Assembly: GCF_900113945.1 (NCBI RefSeq) | Contig: NZ_FORG01000009.1 | Location: forward strand, 62,001 to 126,000 | Direction of reading: 5' to 3' | Source: Xenorhabdus mauleonii | GTDB lineage: Bacteria > Pseudomonadota > Gammaproteobacteria > Enterobacterales > Enterobacteriaceae | DNA: 64,000 bases | Part shown: piece by piece, positions 37,680-47,155 of the stretch | Layout: each line of letters opens with the position of its first letter | Position numbering within the stretch: position 1 is the first letter of the stretch | Translations under genes and position numbers: made by a program | Notes under the pieces: model-generated | What the model was told of the DNA's origin: nothing | Databases searched by the model: none | Seen by the model: only the letters and a program-made list of their open reading frames with translations

Positions 37680-38483
37680 ATGAAAATATTTAAGGTTATT
37701 ATTTTATCGATATTTTTATTTCCGGTTTATGTCTTAGCAAAAGTGTCTCCGTTAACGCCAGAGGATTGCCAAAAAATGGCATTTTCGGGTGTGATAACAA
37801 AAAGTAATCCAGTACCTTGTGACAGATTAAATATCGTTAATTTCAATTACATTGATTTTTCAGGGAATAAAAATACCGGAAAAGTTATCGTTCTCGATGT
37901 AGTTGCATTGCAGGCAGAGAATATTTTCAATGAATTGTTATTGGCGAAATTCCCGATACATAAGGCATTGGCAATAGAGCATTATAACGGGGATGATCAG
38001 GCTTCAATGCGTGATAATAACACATCTGCATTTAACGGAAGAAAGATAACGGGCGCTTCATCATGGTCAAAGCATGCGTATGGCGCAGCCATCGATATCA
38101 ATCCATTACAGAACCCGTTTTTAGGCTTTAATTCAAATGGGGTGCCCTATGTTTTGCCTGAAAACAGCGCAGAACAATACTTAAATAGAATAGCTAAAAG
38201 ACCCGGAAAAATGGCAAGGAAAGGAATGTCGGAAGAAGTCATTGATATATTTTTATCAAATGGTTTTATGCGATGGGGTGGCTATTGGGATACTCCGATC
38301 GATTACCAGCATTTTGAAGTAGGCAGTCTAGAATTTATTGAGAGTTTATTGAAAAAACCATTATCCATAGCAAGAATGGAATTCAAAGAATACGGTGATA
38401 ATTATCGGTTATGCATGAAAAATGTGCAGCCTAATAACATCGAATTCACAAGAGCTGCATGTGTGGAGAAAAATATACGTTAA
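37680..38483 (+). CDS. M15 family (VanY-like) D,D-peptidase, exported
   Basis: This 267-residue protein has a signal peptide (about 1-20, ending YVLA) and an M15 metallopeptidase domain. The zinc ligands are His132 and Asp139 in SSWSKHAYGAAIDINP and His211 in WGGYWDTPIDYQHFEV, the usual SxHxxGxAxD and xxH signature of D-alanyl-D-alanine carboxypeptidases and endolysins. Four further cysteines suggest disulfides. It should cut peptidoglycan stem peptides in the periplasm. Base use is AT-rich against its neighbours and it sits in an accessory gap between hldE and ubiK, so it may be acquired. Confidence 0.82.
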   Translation: MKIFKVIILSIFLFPVYVLAKVSPLTPEDCQKMAFSGVITKSNPVPCDRLNIVNFNYIDFSGNKNTGKVIVLDVVALQAENIFNELLLAKFPIHKALAIEHYNGDDQASMRDNNTSAFNGRKITGASSWSKHAYGAAIDINPLQNPFLGFNSNGVPYVLPENSAEQYLNRIAKRPGKMARKGMSEEVIDIFLSNGFMRWGGYWDTPIDYQHFEVGSLEFIESLLKKPLSIARMEFKEYGDNYRLCMKNVQPNNIEFTRAACVEKNIR

Positions 38484-38490
38484 TTGCCCT

Positions 38491-38521
38491 AAGAGCCTAA
38501 TGAGTTAGGCTCTAAATTTTT
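38491..38521 (+). terminator. Terminator after the M15 peptidase gene
   Basis: The perfect 9-bp arms AGAGCCTAA/TTAGGCTCT with a 4-base loop are followed by AAATTTTT. Confidence 0.85.
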
Positions 38522-38556
38522 ATTGAGGAAAACGCGGTTAAATTCCTCTAATACAA

Positions 38557-38850
38557 TTATTCAGCCTGCTCGTTTTTTGGTTCTGATCCTTCTTGCTGGT
38601 TTGATCCTTCGAGGCGGGCTTCCAATTCATTCAAACGCTGTTCCATCGCGACCAATTTTTCACGGGTACGCAACAGGACTTGAGTCTGAACGTCAAACTC
38701 TTCCCGGCTGACGAGATCCAGTTTACTCAACTGAGATTGCAAAACAGTGCGCAATTTTTTTTCGACATCATCGCCGAACTCTTTGACGCCCTTTGGCATG
38801 GCGCTGTGAATTTGGCGGGCAATTTGTTCAATTTTCTTTGGGTCGAGCAT
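38557..38850 (-). CDS. ubiK: Ubiquinone biosynthesis accessory factor UbiK
   Basis: This 97-residue helical protein (YqiC) is an accessory factor for aerobic ubiquinone synthesis that binds UbiJ and lipids. [35 protein letters not shown] and a C-terminal coiled coil ([10 protein letters not shown]) are typical. The start at 38850 rather than 38859 fits the family N terminus and puts AAGGA nine bases upstream. It is divergent from ribB, as in E. coli. Confidence 0.94.
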   Translation of the reverse strand: MLDPKKIEQIARQIHSAMPKGVKEFGDDVEKKLRTVLQSQLSKLDLVSREEFDVQTQVLLRTREKLVAMEQRLNELEARLEGSNQQEGSEPKNEQAE

Positions 38851-38992
38851 GATGAGCATCCTTTTGCTAAATAGAAATAGTTGCGAGTATTTTAATGCCT
38901 AATGCTGAAAGCATAAATGATTGAGAGCCAGGTTTCATATTTGATTTTGTTGATTGCCCCTGTCGATTATAAAGGCTATAGTGCAAATGTTT

Positions 38993-39180
38993 ATCTCAGG
39001 GCAGGGTGAAAGTCCCTACCGGCGGTAACGTGAAATTAACCGATGCTATTTTAAGCAATCATATTTCATGAAGCCCGCGAGCGCTCTGTTTGTTGTTATC
39101 CCTAAGCGGATAATAAATAGAGGTCAGCAGATCCAGTGTGATTCTGGAGCCGACGGTGATAGTCCGGATGGGAGAGAATA
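38993..39180 (+). ncRNA. FMN riboswitch (RFN element) controlling ribB
   Basis: The conserved RFN blocks appear in order: ATCTCAGGGCAGGGTGAAAG, TCCCTACCGGCGGT, AGCCCGCGAGCG, GGTCAGCAGATC and the closing GCCGACGGTGATAGTCCGGA TGGGAGAGAAT. The closing stem pairs the first and last blocks. It binds flavin mononucleotide and represses the downstream riboflavin gene. In enterobacteria this leader is also known as the ribB 5' sRNA SroG. The variable P2-P3 arm (about 39040-39120) is longer than minimal. Confidence 0.95.
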
Positions 39181-39220
39181 ACAGCATCAATCGAGTGCTT
39201 GCGCTCGTCTGTTGTTTTTG
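39181..39220 (+). terminator. Riboswitch expression platform terminator
   Basis: Directly after the aptamer, a stem ACAG...CGAG / CTCG...CTGT is followed by TGTTTTTG. This is the expected FMN-dependent terminator, 80 bases ahead of the ribB start. Confidence 0.75.
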
Positions 39221-39301
39221 TTGCCGTATTTTTGTGCAGCATGAACTCCTCAAAATTGCCCTGATTCTGGTAATCCATACAATTAAAGAGGTTTCTTTAC
39301 C

Positions 39302-39955
39302 ATGAATCAGACGCTACTTTCCTCATATGGGACGCCATTTGAACGTGTTGAACGCGCGCTTGCTGCTTTGCGTGCGGGTCAGGGCGTAATGGTATTGGAT
39401 GACGAAAATCGTGAAAATGAAGGTGACATGATTTTCGCCGCCGAAACAATGACGGTAGAACAAATGGCACTGACCATCCGCCATGGCAGTGGCATTGTTT
39501 GTCTTTGCCTGACAGAAGAGCGCCGTCAGCAGCTTAAATTACCAATGATGGTAGAAAGCAATTCCAGCCAGTACCAAACAGCTTTCACAGTGACTATTGA
39601 AGCCGCACAAGGTGTAACCACCGGGGTTTCTGCCGCAGATCGCATTACCACTATCCAAGCTGCCATTGCCGATGATGCACAACCAAGCGATTTGAATCGG
39701 CCCGGGCATGTGTTCCCTCTGCGCGCACAATCCGGAGGGGTTTTGACTCGCCGTGGTCATACTGAAGCAACTATTGATTTGGTTAAAATGGCAGGCTTTA
39801 AGCCAGCTGGAGTGCTGTGTGAATTAACCAATGATGATGGTTCAATGGCACGTGCTCCTGAAGTAATTGAATTTGCGCAACAGCATGATATGCCAGTTGT
39901 GACCATTGAAGATTTAGTCAGTTATCGCCTTAAAACAACAAAGGTAGCGAGTTGA
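39302..39955 (+). CDS. ribB: 3,4-dihydroxy-2-butanone-4-phosphate synthase
   Basis: This 217-residue riboflavin enzyme converts ribulose 5-phosphate to 3,4-dihydroxy-2-butanone 4-phosphate and formate. The acidic active-site loop [16 protein letters not shown] (around 36-51), GSGIVCLCL and [23 protein letters not shown] are all present. Length equals E. coli RibB. Expression should be set by the FMN riboswitch 120 bases upstream. Confidence 0.98.
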   Translation: MNQTLLSSYGTPFERVERALAALRAGQGVMVLDDENRENEGDMIFAAETMTVEQMALTIRHGSGIVCLCLTEERRQQLKLPMMVESNSSQYQTAFTVTIEAAQGVTTGVSAADRITTIQAAIADDAQPSDLNRPGHVFPLRAQSGGVLTRRGHTEATIDLVKMAGFKPAGVLCELTNDDGSMARAPEVIEFAQQHDMPVVTIEDLVSYRLKTTKVAS

Positions 39956-40323
39956 TGGCCTGCTTGGGTTGTTTATCTTAAAACAACAAACTAACAAGGC
40001 TAAAATTGTTGTTAAAAAATGATATTGTTTTCTTAAAGTTGGATAGAGAAAACGTATCGGGATAGAATATATCGGTTTATACTCACCCACTTTCAAATCG
40101 CAGGGCTGTCAAAGTACTGTAGTTTGGGAAGTGGGGAGAAATATCGCATGCACGCTTGTAAGGCCACAGTCCCACACCCTGTGGCCTTTCAGTATTTTTG
40201 AAAGACCCCATCATTTTTGATTAGCAATATTCAAGGAAGAAAAGTCTTAATCTTGTCATAATTCTTTAATCATCATCCACAATTCATATTCGAAATGTTT
40301 AATTTGCTGTATAAGGGGCGAGA
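39956..40323 (+). other. ribB-ygiD intergenic region, 368 bp
   Basis: No ORF is visible. The notable item is a strong intrinsic terminator about 205 bases after ribB. A short transcript between 40020 and 40200 ending there is possible, but I see no clear promoter. Confidence 0.4.
40160..40200 (+). terminator. Intrinsic terminator downstream of ribB
   Basis: The arms AAGGCCACAG / CTGTGGCCTT, with an 8-base loop, are followed by TCAGTATTTTT. It lies 205 bases past the ribB stop. Confidence 0.8.
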
Positions 40324-41100
40324 ATGAGTCTCCTAAGAATGCCTGCTTTATTCGTTGGTCATGGTAGTCCGATGAATGCCATTGAAGATAATTATTACTC
40401 CCGTGCCTGGTTTGAATTGGGAAACAAACTGCTCAAGCCAAGGGCGATACTTGTGATTTCTGCACACTGGTATACGAATGGTACAGCAGTGACTGCGATG
40501 GCTCAGCCCAGAACTATCCACGATTTTGGTAATTTCCCGCGAGAGTTGCATGAAAAACAGTACCCGGCTAAAGGGTTCCCTGAGCTGGCGGTATTGGTGC
40601 AAGATATTCTTGATCCGATTGAGGTTGAAACGGATTTTGAGCATTGGGGACTGGATCATGGTTCTTGGGGAATATTGGCGAAAATGTATCCCGATGCAGA
40701 TATTCCCGTTATTCAACTGAGCATGGATCGCAATCAACCGGCATCTTTCCATTATGAAGTCGGCAAGAAATTAGCGCTGTTGCGGGATGAGGGCGTGTTG
40801 ATTATCGGCAGCGGCAATGTTGTGCATAACCTGCCGGCGGAAGTATTGGGAGCAGAACCTTTTCCTTGGGCACTCTCTTTTGAGCAGTTTGTGCGTGACA
40901 GTTTAACCAGCCTTGAAGAGCCTCATCCCCTGACTCATGCTTTGGAAAGGGAAGACGGTAAACTGTCGAATCCGACACCTGAGCACTTTTTACCGTTGTT
41001 GTATGTGATGGGAACATGGGATAAAAAAGAGCCGATTTCAACACCCGTAGAAGGGATTGAAGACGGCTCCTTGAGTATGCTATCGATTCAGGTCGGCTAA
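40324..41100 (+). CDS. ygiD: 4,5-DOPA-extradiol-type dioxygenase YgiD
   Basis: This 258-residue member of the class III extradiol ring-cleavage (LigB/DODA) family has zinc/iron ligands seen as His14 in FVGHGSP, His in ISAHWYTNG and His in NVVHNLP. E. coli YgiD has DOPA 4,5-dioxygenase activity in vitro; the natural substrate is open. Length matches (E. coli about 262). It is convergent with ygiC. Confidence 0.94.
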   Translation: MSLLRMPALFVGHGSPMNAIEDNYYSRAWFELGNKLLKPRAILVISAHWYTNGTAVTAMAQPRTIHDFGNFPRELHEKQYPAKGFPELAVLVQDILDPIEVETDFEHWGLDHGSWGILAKMYPDADIPVIQLSMDRNQPASFHYEVGKKLALLRDEGVLIIGSGNVVHNLPAEVLGAEPFPWALSFEQFVRDSLTSLEEPHPLTHALEREDGKLSNPTPEHFLPLLYVMGTWDKKEPISTPVEGIEDGSLSMLSIQVG

Positions 41101-41103
41101 CGA

Positions 41104-41145
41104 TACTCACCGGCCATAGTTATCTATGTGGCCGGTGAGAGGCTT
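41104..41145. terminator. Stem-loop between ygiD and ygiC
   Basis: A perfect 11-bp inverted repeat CTCACCGGCCA / TGGCCGGTGAG (41106-41116, 41129-41139) lies between convergent genes. The flanking T-run is modest. Confidence 0.6.
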
Positions 41146-41252
41146 CTGTCTTTCTAAAGAGGCCCGCCTTGGGCAAATTCGCTACTTCTTTGCTGCCCTG
41201 ACCACCACGATACCATTGGCAATCTATTGGGCGAGATCAATCCAAAACCATA

Positions 41253-42413
41253 TCAATCTAAAATAATGTGAGGATAGAAACGTGATAAATCTTGCGTAAT
41301 CAACCCTTGATCTTCGCGGATACAAATACCCGCAGATTGGTCATCCACCAGCCAACTACCAACTAACGTATAGTTATCACCAAATTTTGGCAACGCATGG
41401 AATTGCTGAACAATCATGCCTTCTTCCCCATAAGGGCCATCAGCATTGGCAATCTCCCGACCATTTTCAATGATCTGGATATTGGCTCCTTCACGGGAGA
41501 ATAGCGGTTTAATGACATAGCTATCCATATCGGAAGGGCGCTCATCGGCGAAATACGCTGGTAGCAGGTTTGGATGATCCGGAAACATTTTCCACAACAT
41601 CGGCAATAAGGCTTTATTGGAAATAATGCTCTTCCATGCCGGCTCCAGCCAGCGGACACCCGCGTCAGCAAGTTTAGTCGAGAACATTTCACGCAGCATG
41701 AATTCCCACGGATACAGCTTGAACAGGTTGCCGATCACTTGATCCTGCAAATCCGTAAACTGCCCTTTTTCACCCAGCCCGATATCCTCGATAAACAAGA
41801 ACTCGGTTGGGATCCCCGCTTCTGCCGCGCAATCCTGCAAATATTGAATAGTGCCACGATCTTCTTCAGTATCCTGACAGCAAGCCATATGCAGCAGACC
41901 AAACCCATGCTTCTCGCGCAATTGGGTAAAACGGTCAATCAGTTTTTCTTGCAGGCTGTTGAACTGATCGGCATTTGACGGCAGGTTGCCTGCGTTGATC
42001 TGGTCTTCCAGCCAAATCCACTGAAAAAAGGCCGATTCGTACAACGACGTTGGTGTATCGGCGTTGTTTTCCAGCAGCTTCGGTGGATTTTTGCCATCAT
42101 AGGCCAAATCCAAGCGGGAATAGAGTGAAGGCTGGCTGGTGACCCATGAAGAACGGACGAATTCCCAGCAATGTTTTGGGATCTGGAATTTGGTCAGCAG
42201 CTCTTCGCTGTTGACCACTTTTTCCACGACCTGCAAACACATTTGGTGCAGCTCTACCGTTGCATCTTCGATTTCTTCAATTTGAGCCAGTGTAAATTGG
42301 TAATAAGCCTCTTCACTCCAGTAAGGCTGGTCATACATGGTGTGAAAATTGAAACCGTATTCAGCTGCTTTTTCGCGCCAATCCGGGCGCTCGGTAATTC
42401 CAATGCGTTTCAT
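41253..42413 (-). CDS. ygiC: Glutathionylspermidine synthase-like ATP-grasp protein YgiC
   Basis: This 386-residue protein corresponds to the C-terminal synthetase half of glutathionylspermidine synthase (ATP-grasp fold): [21 protein letters not shown] at the start, [18 protein letters not shown], and [12 protein letters not shown]. It lacks the amidase half of Gss. It is probably an amide-forming ligase with an unknown acceptor. It follows ygiB by 6 bases, in the conserved tolC-ygiB-ygiC order. Confidence 0.94.
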   Translation of the reverse strand: MKRIGITERPDWREKAAEYGFNFHTMYDQPYWSEEAYYQFTLAQIEEIEDATVELHQMCLQVVEKVVNSEELLTKFQIPKHCWEFVRSSWVTSQPSLYSRLDLAYDGKNPPKLLENNADTPTSLYESAFFQWIWLEDQINAGNLPSNADQFNSLQEKLIDRFTQLREKHGFGLLHMACCQDTEEDRGTIQYLQDCAAEAGIPTEFLFIEDIGLGEKGQFTDLQDQVIGNLFKLYPWEFMLREMFSTKLADAGVRWLEPAWKSIISNKALLPMLWKMFPDHPNLLPAYFADERPSDMDSYVIKPLFSREGANIQIIENGREIANADGPYGEEGMIVQQFHALPKFGDNYTLVGSWLVDDQSAGICIREDQGLITQDLSRFYPHIILD

Positions 42414-42419
42414 TGTTGA

Positions 42420-43091
42420 TTAACCACCCATAGAGCGGGAAGAATTAGAACTGGAGCTGGCAGATGAACGCTGCATAGACGACTGCTTCGCCACAGATTC
42501 ACCGAACCCGCCGCGAGTAATTGTAGAAGTTGTCGCAGGTTTTGGCGCCATTGCGGTTTTTGGCACGGTCATGCTGCGGCCGCCGGCAGTGGCCGGGCCA
42601 TAATTTTTACCCGTAGCATCAACAAATTTGCCATTCGCTGGGCTGGAAGCTGATTTTGATGTAAACAGCGGCTGCGATGGCGCAGCACTGCCACCCATCA
42701 AACGCCCCATCATGTAACCTGCCATCAACGGCATCCAGAAACTGCCGCTGCTGTTTTGTGCCTGAGCCTGACCGACGCCTGCCTGAGCCGGTGCCTGAGT
42801 ACATTGTTGCTCACCAAACTCAGCGACACAATCTTCACGGGTGGCATATTTCGGCGCGGTTTTCTCCGCTTCTTTCAGGGCAGTGTTATAAGCGACTTTA
42901 CACTGTTCGCTTTGAGAAGGATTCGCCTGAGAGCACTCATCGGCATTGGTATAGAGTGACACCGTTTCATCGTTCTGTTCACAGGCTGAGAGCAAGAAAG
43001 CCGCACTGATAGCAAGTGCTACAGGTGCCAGACGATAGCTGCGCCACGTTTTGCGGAAAGAATCGCGGTTTATCTCTTTTGTCCGTTTCAT
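42420..43091 (-). CDS. ygiB: DUF1190 lipoprotein YgiB
   Basis: This 223-residue predicted lipoprotein has a twin-basic start [18 protein letters not shown] and a hydrophobic segment with LLSAC lipobox (Cys37). A cysteine-containing domain follows ([18 protein letters not shown]), then the strongly conserved [20 protein letters not shown], and a Ser-rich tail. It matches E. coli YgiB along its length. The start at 43091 is preferred over 43109. It is coupled with ygiC and downstream of tolC. Confidence 0.94.
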   Translation of the reverse strand: MKRTKEINRDSFRKTWRSYRLAPVALAISAAFLLSACEQNDETVSLYTNADECSQANPSQSEQCKVAYNTALKEAEKTAPKYATREDCVAEFGEQQCTQAPAQAGVGQAQAQNSSGSFWMPLMAGYMMGRLMGGSAAPSQPLFTSKSASSPANGKFVDATGKNYGPATAGGRSMTVPKTAMAPKPATTSTITRGGFGESVAKQSSMQRSSASSSSNSSRSMGG

Positions 43092-43184
43092 TGTCATAGG
43101 GGCATCCATCTTGAAGGTATCTGATTAGGATTAAGAGCGTATCCCATTCATATTACCTAATGGGAGCAGCGCTCAGGAAGCGTT

Positions 43185-43218
43185 AAAAAACAGCCCACAC
43201 ATTGGCGGGCTGCTTTTT
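43185..43218. terminator. Terminator between tolC and ygiB
   Basis: The hairpin CAGCCC/GGGCTG has an A-run on the left and CTTTTT on the right. On the minus strand it follows tolC and reads into TTTTTT, so tolC and ygiB-ygiC are probably separate units. Confidence 0.75.
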
Positions 43219-43271
43219 AGTATAGCTTCTTTAATATAACGTTTTTTAATGTAAAACGATAGCTCATTAAA

Positions 43272-44648
43272 TCAGCGGACTGGTGGTGTTTTCATCTCTT
43301 TGATGATATCGCTGGCAGAGGTTGAGATTTGTGCGCCCAGCATCTTGTTCAATGCGACCAAATCGTTTTCATTCAATGTGCCACGGGCTTGCTCATTCGC
43401 CAATTGGGAAAGCAGATAACTATAACGTGCTTGAGATAAGTTCTGCTTAGCCTGATACAACTTGGTTGTCGAGTCCAGCACATCAACAATAGTACGGGTT
43501 CCTACCTGATAGCCCGCTTCCATTGAGTCCAGTGAGCTTTGAGCAGAAAGAACAGCCTGTTTGTTGGCTTCAATACTACTGATGGCGCCGGAAATATTAT
43601 TGGAAGAAGAACGCACATCTTGTATCACTTTGCGGTAGGTGTTTTCCAACGCTTGACTGGTGCTGACAAAATTATACTTTGCCTGTTCCACTTGGGAATA
43701 AGTGGCTCCGCCATTAAAGAGCGGTAAGCTTAACGATAACCCGACAGAGTTGTTTCCATTATAAGCATTTTTAGCTGCCTCATTTGGGGCACCAAGTGTT
43801 GTATGTGAGTTGGAGATACCTGTTTTCGCAGTTAAACCAATGGTTGGCATATAGCCAGTCTGCGAATCCTTGATTTGCTCGCGGCTTAAATCCTGCTGTA
43901 AACGTGCCGCCAACAGGCTAAGGTTACGAGCCTCTGCTTCTTTTAGGGTATTGTTGGCGGGCTCTGGTTGTTTGGTTTTGAACTGTTCGATATTCAATCC
44001 AGCCAACTGTGGGTAATGCATTCCCGTAATCATTCGCAGCGTTTCCAGCGAATTTTCTAACTGATTACGATCAGAGACTTCTTTCGCCAGAATTGAGTCA
44101 TATTGTGCGCGGGCATTTTGCACATCAGTAATCGCAACCAGACCCACATTGAAGCGCTGTGTGGTTTGATCCAATTGGCGATAGAGCGATGCTTTCTGGG
44201 CTTCGGTGAATGTCAATGTATCAATTTTGTTCAGGGCGTCAAAGTAAGCGTGGGCAGTGTCCAGCATTAATTTTTGCTGGGCTACCTGATAATTGATATC
44301 GGCGATACCTGCACTCTTTTCTGCTTGGTTCAATTTATACCATTTTGACATATCAAAGACGATTTGGGTCAGAGACAGACCGGCATTTGCACCGTAGCTT
44401 TCTGTTTGTTTGGGAGAGCGGAAGCTTTTACTATAGTCAACATCTGCACCCAAACCCAATTGAGGCAGTAAGCTACTGCGCGCTATATTAATATTTTCAA
44501 AAACCGAATTGCGGTCAGCTTGTGCCTTAAGCAATTCAGGGTTTGTTTCTTTTGCTTGCTGATAAATCTGCAACAGATCGGCTGCATGGCTTGAAGTACT
44601 AAAACCTACCAGATTCATAGCGATAAAAAGAGAGAGCAATTTCTTCAT
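43272..44648 (-). CDS. tolC: Outer membrane channel TolC
   Basis: This 458-residue outer membrane trimer channel serves AcrAB-type efflux pumps and type I secretion. A signal peptide (about 1-22, ending SHA) is followed by two tandem OEP repeats: LLQIYQQAKETNPELL and the second at about 235 (LKEAEARNLSLLAARL). The beta strand/helix pairs are typical. The ORF extends to 44789, but the ATG at 44648 starts the signal peptide. It is about 35 residues shorter than E. coli TolC (493), missing mostly the C-terminal tail, which is dispensable in E. coli. It is divergent from nudF. Confidence 0.96.
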   Translation of the reverse strand: MKKLLSLFIAMNLVGFSTSSHAADLLQIYQQAKETNPELLKAQADRNSVFENINIARSSLLPQLGLGADVDYSKSFRSPKQTESYGANAGLSLTQIVFDMSKWYKLNQAEKSAGIADINYQVAQQKLMLDTAHAYFDALNKIDTLTFTEAQKASLYRQLDQTTQRFNVGLVAITDVQNARAQYDSILAKEVSDRNQLENSLETLRMITGMHYPQLAGLNIEQFKTKQPEPANNTLKEAEARNLSLLAARLQQDLSREQIKDSQTGYMPTIGLTAKTGISNSHTTLGAPNEAAKNAYNGNNSVGLSLSLPLFNGGATYSQVEQAKYNFVSTSQALENTYRKVIQDVRSSSNNISGAISSIEANKQAVLSAQSSLDSMEAGYQVGTRTIVDVLDSTTKLYQAKQNLSQARYSYLLSQLANEQARGTLNENDLVALNKMLGAQISTSASDIIKEMKTPPVR

Positions 44649-44865
44649 TTGCGTTCCTTGTTGTGCAGCTATTTTGCTTAAGTTGCCTCTGCATAAAAAA
44701 CTAATACCGTAGATTCTAGCAGAGAATGCCAGCAGGGTAGGGTGGCTGTTTGTGCCATATTGCCTCATTTTCCAGCTTGTTTGTACCATCGCATGAATTT
44801 ATTTAGATCAAAATGACAAAATACATTTTAATAATAGGAAATCTTTAAAATAATCAGGGGGTTTT

Positions 44866-45537
44866 ATGGGCAAAGAACAGGCCTCATCGCTGACTGCAAC
44901 GGAACAGACGTTCACCGAGCAAACTTTTACAAAACAAGATGTTGAAATTACTTCCCGCAAGACACTCTACCGTGGTTTTTTCACCATGACGGAATATCAA
45001 TTCAAACATCGACTGTTCCGGGGCGGATGGAGTGAAACCGTAAGACGTGAGGTTTTTGAACGGGGTCACGCGGGTGTTTTACTGCCTTACGATCCGGTGC
45101 GTGATGAAGTGGTTTTAATTGAACAAATTCGCATTCCCGCGATTGAAACCAGCCAAACCCCCTGGTTGCTGGAAGTCATTGCCGGCATGATCGAAGAAGG
45201 TGAAGAAGCCGAACAGGTTGTTCGTCGCGAAGCTATGGAAGAGGCGGGCATTGAAGTGAAACGCTGCCAGCCGGCACTGAGTTACCTTTCCAGCCCGGGC
45301 GGTACGACAGAGCGCATGAACGTGTTTGTTGGTGAAGTTGACACTTCCACTGCGTCAGGAATTCACGGTCTGGAAGGGGAACATGAAGATATTCGCGTTC
45401 TCGTTGTTAGCCGCGAGCAGGCTTATCAGTGGGTAGAAGAGGGCGTGATTGATAATGCGGCTTCGGTTATTGCAATACAGTGGCTGGCATTGCACCATAA
45501 AAAACTTAAGAAAGAATGGTTAGGGAACAATTCCTAA
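44866..45537 (+). CDS. nudF: ADP-ribose pyrophosphatase NudF
   Basis: This 223-residue Nudix hydrolase splits ADP-ribose into AMP and ribose 5-phosphate. The Nudix box is complete: GMIEEGEEAEQVVRREAMEEAG. Upstream, EVIAGMI and, downstream, YLSSPGGTTERMNVFVGEV mark the ADP-ribose subfamily. The N terminus is about 14 residues longer than in E. coli and Thr/Gln-rich. It heads the nudF-cpdA-yqiA-parE series; the yqiB gene that I expect between nudF and cpdA is absent. Confidence 0.95.
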   Translation: MGKEQASSLTATEQTFTEQTFTKQDVEITSRKTLYRGFFTMTEYQFKHRLFRGGWSETVRREVFERGHAGVLLPYDPVRDEVVLIEQIRIPAIETSQTPWLLEVIAGMIEEGEEAEQVVRREAMEEAGIEVKRCQPALSYLSSPGGTTERMNVFVGEVDTSTASGIHGLEGEHEDIRVLVVSREQAYQWVEEGVIDNAASVIAIQWLALHHKKLKKEWLGNNS

Positions 45538-45634
45538 TTTACGCTGGAAAACGGGAAGTGTGCCCCAGTCAGCAGATCTTTTGTATGAAGACACGTTAAA
45601 ATAATCCTTATGATCGACAGGAAAAGGAAACCTT

Positions 45635-46474
45635 TTGGAAAGCCGGCTTGAAATACCTGTGGCAGAAGGCGCCACAGCCAGAATACTGCAAATTACCGAC
45701 ACACACCTTTTCGCCAATGAAAGAGATTCGTTGCTGGGAGTCAACACTTATCGCAGCTATCACGCTGTTTTGGACATGATCCTTGAACAAAATCTCGACA
45801 TTGACTTAATTGTTGCAACCGGTGATTTGGTTCAGGATCAGAGCATCAATGCCTACCAGCTTTTTGCTGAAGGAATTGCTCGCTTGCCTGCGCCTTGTGT
45901 TTGGTTACCCGGTAATCATGATTATCAACCCGCGATGGTTGATACTTTGGCCGCTGCAGGCATTTCACCTTCCAAGCAAATATTTATCGGGCAACATTGG
46001 CAATTGATCATGCTGGACAGCCAAGTGCAGGGTGTTCCTCATGGCGAGTTAACGGAATATCAGTTGGAATGGATGGAAAAATGTTTGGATGAACATAGTG
46101 AACGTCATGCGATTGTCATGCTTCATCACCATCCTTTGCCTTCCGGATGTACTTGGCTGGATCAACACAGTTTACGCAATGCCCCTGAATTATCAGAATA
46201 TTTGAAAGGCAAAACACAGGTGAAAGGCATACTGTGCGGGCATATCCATCAGGAAGTCGACAAAATGTGGAATGGCATCCGTGTGCTGGCGACGCCATCA
46301 ACCTGTGTGCAATTTAAGCCGCATTGTACTAATTTTATGCTTGATACAGTGGCTCCGGGATGGCGTTACCTCGAACTGTCTGTGGCTGGCAACCAAGATG
46401 CAATATTGAAAACCCAAGTTCACAGGCTTAAGAGTAATGAGTTTTGCCCGGATTTAGATTCGGACGGGTATTAA
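45635..46474 (+). CDS. cpdA: 3',5'-cyclic AMP phosphodiesterase CpdA
   Basis: This 279-residue calcineurin-like phosphoesterase lowers cAMP. The metal-binding motifs are DTHLF, GDLVQD, GNHD, HHHP and GHIH. The start codon is TTG at 45635, supported by AAGGA eight bases upstream and by the conserved N terminus MESRLEIP. Its stop overlaps the yqiA ATG by one base (TAATG). Length matches E. coli (275). Confidence 0.96.
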   Translation: MESRLEIPVAEGATARILQITDTHLFANERDSLLGVNTYRSYHAVLDMILEQNLDIDLIVATGDLVQDQSINAYQLFAEGIARLPAPCVWLPGNHDYQPAMVDTLAAAGISPSKQIFIGQHWQLIMLDSQVQGVPHGELTEYQLEWMEKCLDEHSERHAIVMLHHHPLPSGCTWLDQHSLRNAPELSEYLKGKTQVKGILCGHIHQEVDKMWNGIRVLATPSTCVQFKPHCTNFMLDTVAPGWRYLELSVAGNQDAILKTQVHRLKSNEFCPDLDSDGY

Positions 46475-47082
46475 TGTCAACGTTACTTTATTTACATGGT
46501 TTCAACAGTTCGCCACAATCAGCAAAAGCGAATGCGCTGAAAACGTGGTTGCACCAACAATATCCTGAAATTGATATGTTGGTGCCGCAATTACCGCCTT
46601 ATCCTGAAGATACCGCTATCTTACTGGAAGAATTGGTGATGGAACGCGCCGGGGAACACATCGGGCTGGTGGGGTCTTCCCTTGGCGGTTATCTGGCCAT
46701 CTGGCTTTCCCAATGCTTTAGTTTACCTGCCGTGGTCGTTAATCCTGCAGTGCGTCCATTCGACTTGCTTCAGAATTATATTGGGGAAAACGTGAATCCC
46801 TACACCGAAGAGCGCTATACTCTCGAACAATGCCATATGCATGATCTCAAAGTGATGCACATTGACCCGCTGGAATCACCTGATCTTATCTGGTTATTGC
46901 AGCAATCAGGGGATGAAGTGCTCGATTACCGCCAAGCTGTTGCTTACCTGATGCAGTGTCGGCAAACAGTTGAATCTGGCGGGAATCATGCTTTTATCGG
47001 TTTCGAATACTATTTCCCTCAAATTATTGACTTCTTAGGGCTAACCAGTGGCAATAGTAAAAAAATTGCCAAAAATGGGTAA
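46474..47082 (+). CDS. yqiA: Esterase YqiA
   Basis: This 202-residue alpha/beta hydrolase has the nucleophile elbow GSSLGGY (Ser79 region), [10 protein letters not shown] as the oxyanion strand and a C-terminal GGNHAF histidine. E. coli YqiA has esterase activity on short acyl substrates. It starts one base inside the cpdA stop, so the genes are coupled, and precedes parE by 73 bases as in E. coli. Confidence 0.95.
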   Translation: MSTLLYLHGFNSSPQSAKANALKTWLHQQYPEIDMLVPQLPPYPEDTAILLEELVMERAGEHIGLVGSSLGGYLAIWLSQCFSLPAVVVNPAVRPFDLLQNYIGENVNPYTEERYTLEQCHMHDLKVMHIDPLESPDLIWLLQQSGDEVLDYRQAVAYLMQCRQTVESGGNHAFIGFEYYFPQIIDFLGLTSGNSKKIAKNG

Positions 47083-47155
47083 GTGACTGGTATTATCAAC
47101 AGTATATCAATACTGATTGGCCCCTTAATAACGAAGCAACCGACAGAATTACAAC

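Noticed and set aside
40020-40200. Small RNA gene between ribB and ygiD
   Set aside because: A good terminator is present, but no promoter or known sRNA sequence could be recognised; it may simply be the distal ribB terminator.
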